A stretch of 64,000 nucleotides of DNA from Pseudomonas sp. StFLB209 (lineage in GTDB: Bacteria > Pseudomonadota > Gammaproteobacteria > Pseudomonadales > Pseudomonadaceae). The position numbers were made by a program, and so were the translations under genes. Position 1 is the first letter of the stretch; each line of letters starts with the position of its first letter. Location of the stretch: positions 3,179,001 to 3,243,000 of the forward strand of contig NZ_AP014637.1 of NCBI RefSeq assembly GCF_000829415.1, in the 5' to 3' direction. This document shows, piece after piece, positions 62,300-64,000 of this stretch. Below the pieces are notes generated by a model. It made no database searches and was not told the origin of the DNA. It worked only from the letters and a program-made list of their open reading frames with translations.

Positions 62300-63496
62300 A
62301 TGTTCGAACTCGTAGACAATGTCCCGCAGAGCCCGGTAATCAAAGTTATCGGTGTAGGTGGTGGTGGCGGCAACGCGGTCAACCACATGGTCAAGAGCAA
62401 CATTGAAGGTGTCGAGTTCATCTGCGCCAACACTGATGCCCAAGCGCTGAAAAACATCGGCGCGCGGACCATTCTGCAACTCGGTACCGGTGTGACCAAA
62501 GGTCTGGGCGCCGGTGCCAACCCTGAAGTGGGCCGCCAGGCCGCACTGGAAGACCGCGAGCGCATCGCAGAAGTCTTGCAAGGCACCAATATGGTGTTCA
62601 TCACCACCGGCATGGGCGGCGGTACCGGTACCGGTGCAGCGCCGATCATCGCGGAAGTGGCGAAGGAAATGGGTATTCTCACCGTTGCGGTGGTGACCCG
62701 TCCGTTCCCGTTCGAAGGCCGCAAGCGCATGCAGATCGCCGACGAAGGCATTCGCATGCTGGCTGAAAGCGTTGACTCGTTGATCACCATCCCCAACGAG
62801 AAGCTGCTGACCATCCTGGGTAAAGACGCCAGCCTGCTGTCGGCATTCGCCAAGGCTGACGATGTACTGGCAGGTGCCGTTCGCGGTATTTCCGACATCA
62901 TCAAGCGTCCGGGCATGATCAACGTCGACTTCGCTGACGTACGTACCGTGATGAGCGAGATGGGCATGGCGATGATGGGTACTGGTGCTGCTACCGGCCC
63001 GAACCGCGCCCGCGAGGCCACTGAGGCGGCAATTCGCAACCCGCTGCTCGAAGACGTCAACCTGCAGGGCGCCCGCGGCATCCTGGTCAACATCACTGCA
63101 GGTCCGGACCTGTCGCTGGGTGAATACTCCGATGTGGGTAGCATCATCGAAGCGTTCGCCTCTGAGCACGCGATGGTGAAGGTCGGCACCGTGATCGATC
63201 CGGACATGCGCGACGAACTGCACGTTACCGTAGTGGCCACAGGCCTGGGTGCGCGTATCGAGAAGCCGGTCAAGGTCATCGACAACACCCTGCAGAGCGC
63301 GGCTCCTCAGGCCTCGATCCAGCAACCGGCGGCTGCTGTACGCGAGCCTGCGGCAGTGAATTATCGCGATCTGGAGCGTCCGACCGTCATGCGTAATCAG
63401 GCTCACGCCGGTGCCAGTGCTGCGACTAAACTCAATCCTAACGATGATCTCGATTATCTGGACATCCCGGCCTTCCTGCGTCGTCAGGCCGATTGA
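62300..63496 (+). CDS. ftsZ: Cell division protein FtsZ
   Basis: 398 residues. N-terminal G-V-G-G-G-G-G-N-A near 17-25, and the tubulin signature G-G-G-T-G-T-G at 106-112. The T7 loop N-V-D-F-A-D is near 207-212. A variable linker follows, and the conserved C-terminal tail D-Y-L-D-I-P-A-F-L-R-R binds FtsA and other partners. The GTP-dependent polymer scaffolds the septum. The ATG has a GGAGAGGG site. It is the last dcw gene before lpxC. Confidence 0.99.
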   Translation: MFELVDNVPQSPVIKVIGVGGGGGNAVNHMVKSNIEGVEFICANTDAQALKNIGARTILQLGTGVTKGLGAGANPEVGRQAALEDRERIAEVLQGTNMVFITTGMGGGTGTGAAPIIAEVAKEMGILTVAVVTRPFPFEGRKRMQIADEGIRMLAESVDSLITIPNEKLLTILGKDASLLSAFAKADDVLAGAVRGISDIIKRPGMINVDFADVRTVMSEMGMAMMGTGAATGPNRAREATEAAIRNPLLEDVNLQGARGILVNITAGPDLSLGEYSDVGSIIEAFASEHAMVKVGTVIDPDMRDELHVTVVATGLGARIEKPVKVIDNTLQSAAPQASIQQPAAAVREPAAVNYRDLERPTVMRNQAHAGASAATKLNPNDDLDYLDIPAFLRRQAD

Positions 63497-63612
63497 TTGA
63501 TGGAATTTATCAGAGCTATAAGGGCGATTGGTGTTCAGCAAAGGCGTGGTCTGCTATTATCGCCAGCCTTTGTTGATATCCGTTCGCAACTAGCGCTGAA
63601 GCGGCCAATACC

Positions 63613-64000
63613 ATGATTAAACAACGTACCCTGAAAAATATTATCCGTGCCACAGGTGTCGGTCTGCATTCCGGGGAAAAGGTATACCTGACCCTCAAGC
63701 CTGCACCTGTGAACACCGGTATCGTCTTTATCCGTACCGACCTTGACCCCGTAGTGGAGATCAAGGCCTGGGCAGAGAGCGTCGGTGAAACCACGCTGTC
63801 GACCACCCTGGTTCAGGGCGACGTCAAGGTCGGCACTGTCGAGCACCTGCTGTCGGCCATGGCCGGTCTGGGTATCGACAACGCCTATGTCGAGCTGTCT
63901 GCGGCTGAAGTGCCGATCATGGACGGTAGCGCCGGTCCTTTCGTGTTCCTGATCCAGTCCGCTGGTCTGGAAGAGCAGGATGCGCCGAAGCAGTTCATCC
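63613..64000 (+). CDS. lpxC: UDP-3-O-acyl-N-acetylglucosamine deacetylase LpxC, 5' part
   Basis: The first 129 codons, running off the right edge. Full length is about 303 residues, so about 40 percent is visible. [10 protein letters not shown] is the family start. G-V-G-L-H-S-G-E-K is near 15-23, and V-E-H-L-L-S-A-M-A at 76-84 holds the first zinc ligand, His78. It performs the committed step of lipid A synthesis and is normally controlled by FtsH proteolysis. A 116-base gap separates it from ftsZ, with a possible -10 TATTAT near 63555, suggesting its own promoter. Confidence 0.97.
   Translation, partial: MIKQRTLKNIIRATGVGLHSGEKVYLTLKPAPVNTGIVFIRTDLDPVVEIKAWAESVGETTLSTTLVQGDVKVGTVEHLLSAMAGLGIDNAYVELSAAEVPIMDGSAGPFVFLIQSAGLEEQDAPKQFI

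Noticed and set aside
60878..63541. Long minus-strand open frame (887 codons) opposite ftsA-ftsZ
   Set aside because: It is the antisense shadow of two certain genes. The translation is His/Arg/Gln-rich with no recognisable domain, as expected from codon bias of the plus strand.

Overview
The window is a chromosomal core segment of a Pseudomonas species, most likely from the fluorescens/putida side of the genus rather than P. aeruginosa. The gene order matches, from memory, the P. aeruginosa PAO1 stretch from PA4476 down to PA4406 almost gene for gene. Protein sequences such as RpoN, FtsI, MurC, CysNC and the FagA-FumC-SodA set are typical of the genus. GC content is high throughout except for one AT-rich patch near 46.4-46.6 kb. 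I see no prophage, IS element, CRISPR array, tRNA, secretion system or defence island.

Layout. (1) 1-6.6 kb: the 3' part of the AsmA-like yhdP gene, a nitrilase-family amidohydrolase and tldD on plus, darP on minus, then pmbA. (2) 6.6-9.9 kb: a REP doublet, a Fur-box-like site and the iron-sparing operon fagA-fumC-orfX-sodA, followed by a 44-codon membrane ORF and a terminator. (3) 9.98-17.2 kb, minus strand: kdsD-kdsC-lptC-lptA-lptB (Kdo synthesis and LPS export), then rpoN-hpf-ptsN-rapZ-ptsO (sigma-54, ribosome hibernation, nitrogen PTS). (4) 17.5-22.2 kb, plus: mlaFEDCB (outer-membrane lipid asymmetry), ibaG, murA. (5) 22.3-27.7 kb: hisG-hisD-hisC, then algW on minus and a Nif3-family gene. 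(6) 27.9-35.9 kb: cysD and cysNC (sulfate activation), zapG, an alpha/beta hydrolase, trpS, zapE, and a GlxA-type AraC regulator. (7) 36-41.3 kb: rplM-rpsI, petABC (cytochrome bc1) and sspAB. (8) 41.3-45 kb, minus: lpoA-yraN-gmhA-dolP. (9) 45.1-64 kb, plus: rsmI, the RNase P RNA, then the division and cell wall (dcw) cluster mraZ-rsmH-ftsL-ftsI-murE-murF-mraY-murD-ftsW-murG-murC-ddl-ftsQ-ftsA-ftsZ and the start of lpxC.

How the genes work together. The window is dominated by envelope biogenesis: peptidoglycan precursors (murA, murC-F, mraY, murG, ddl), septal synthesis (ftsI, ftsW, ftsL, ftsQ, ftsA, ftsZ, zapE, zapG, lpoA), LPS (kdsC/D, lptABC, gmhA, lpxC), lipid transport (mla, yhdP) and envelope surveillance (algW, dolP). 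Many genes overlap by 1 to 11 bases, which implies translational coupling.

I did not find evidence for an undescribed system. The points most worth a second look are small: a possible remnant of a ZIP-type transporter after sodA, a roughly 150-bp palindromic intergenic element upstream of rsmI, a 7-codon ORF overlapping the TTG start of rsmI, a palindromic repeat family inside the cysD-cysNC gap and after zapE, and a GlxA-type regulator that lacks the usual cysteine in its amidotransferase-like domain. All coordinates come from reading the sequence by eye. Synteny statements rest on memory of PAO1 and were not checked by search.
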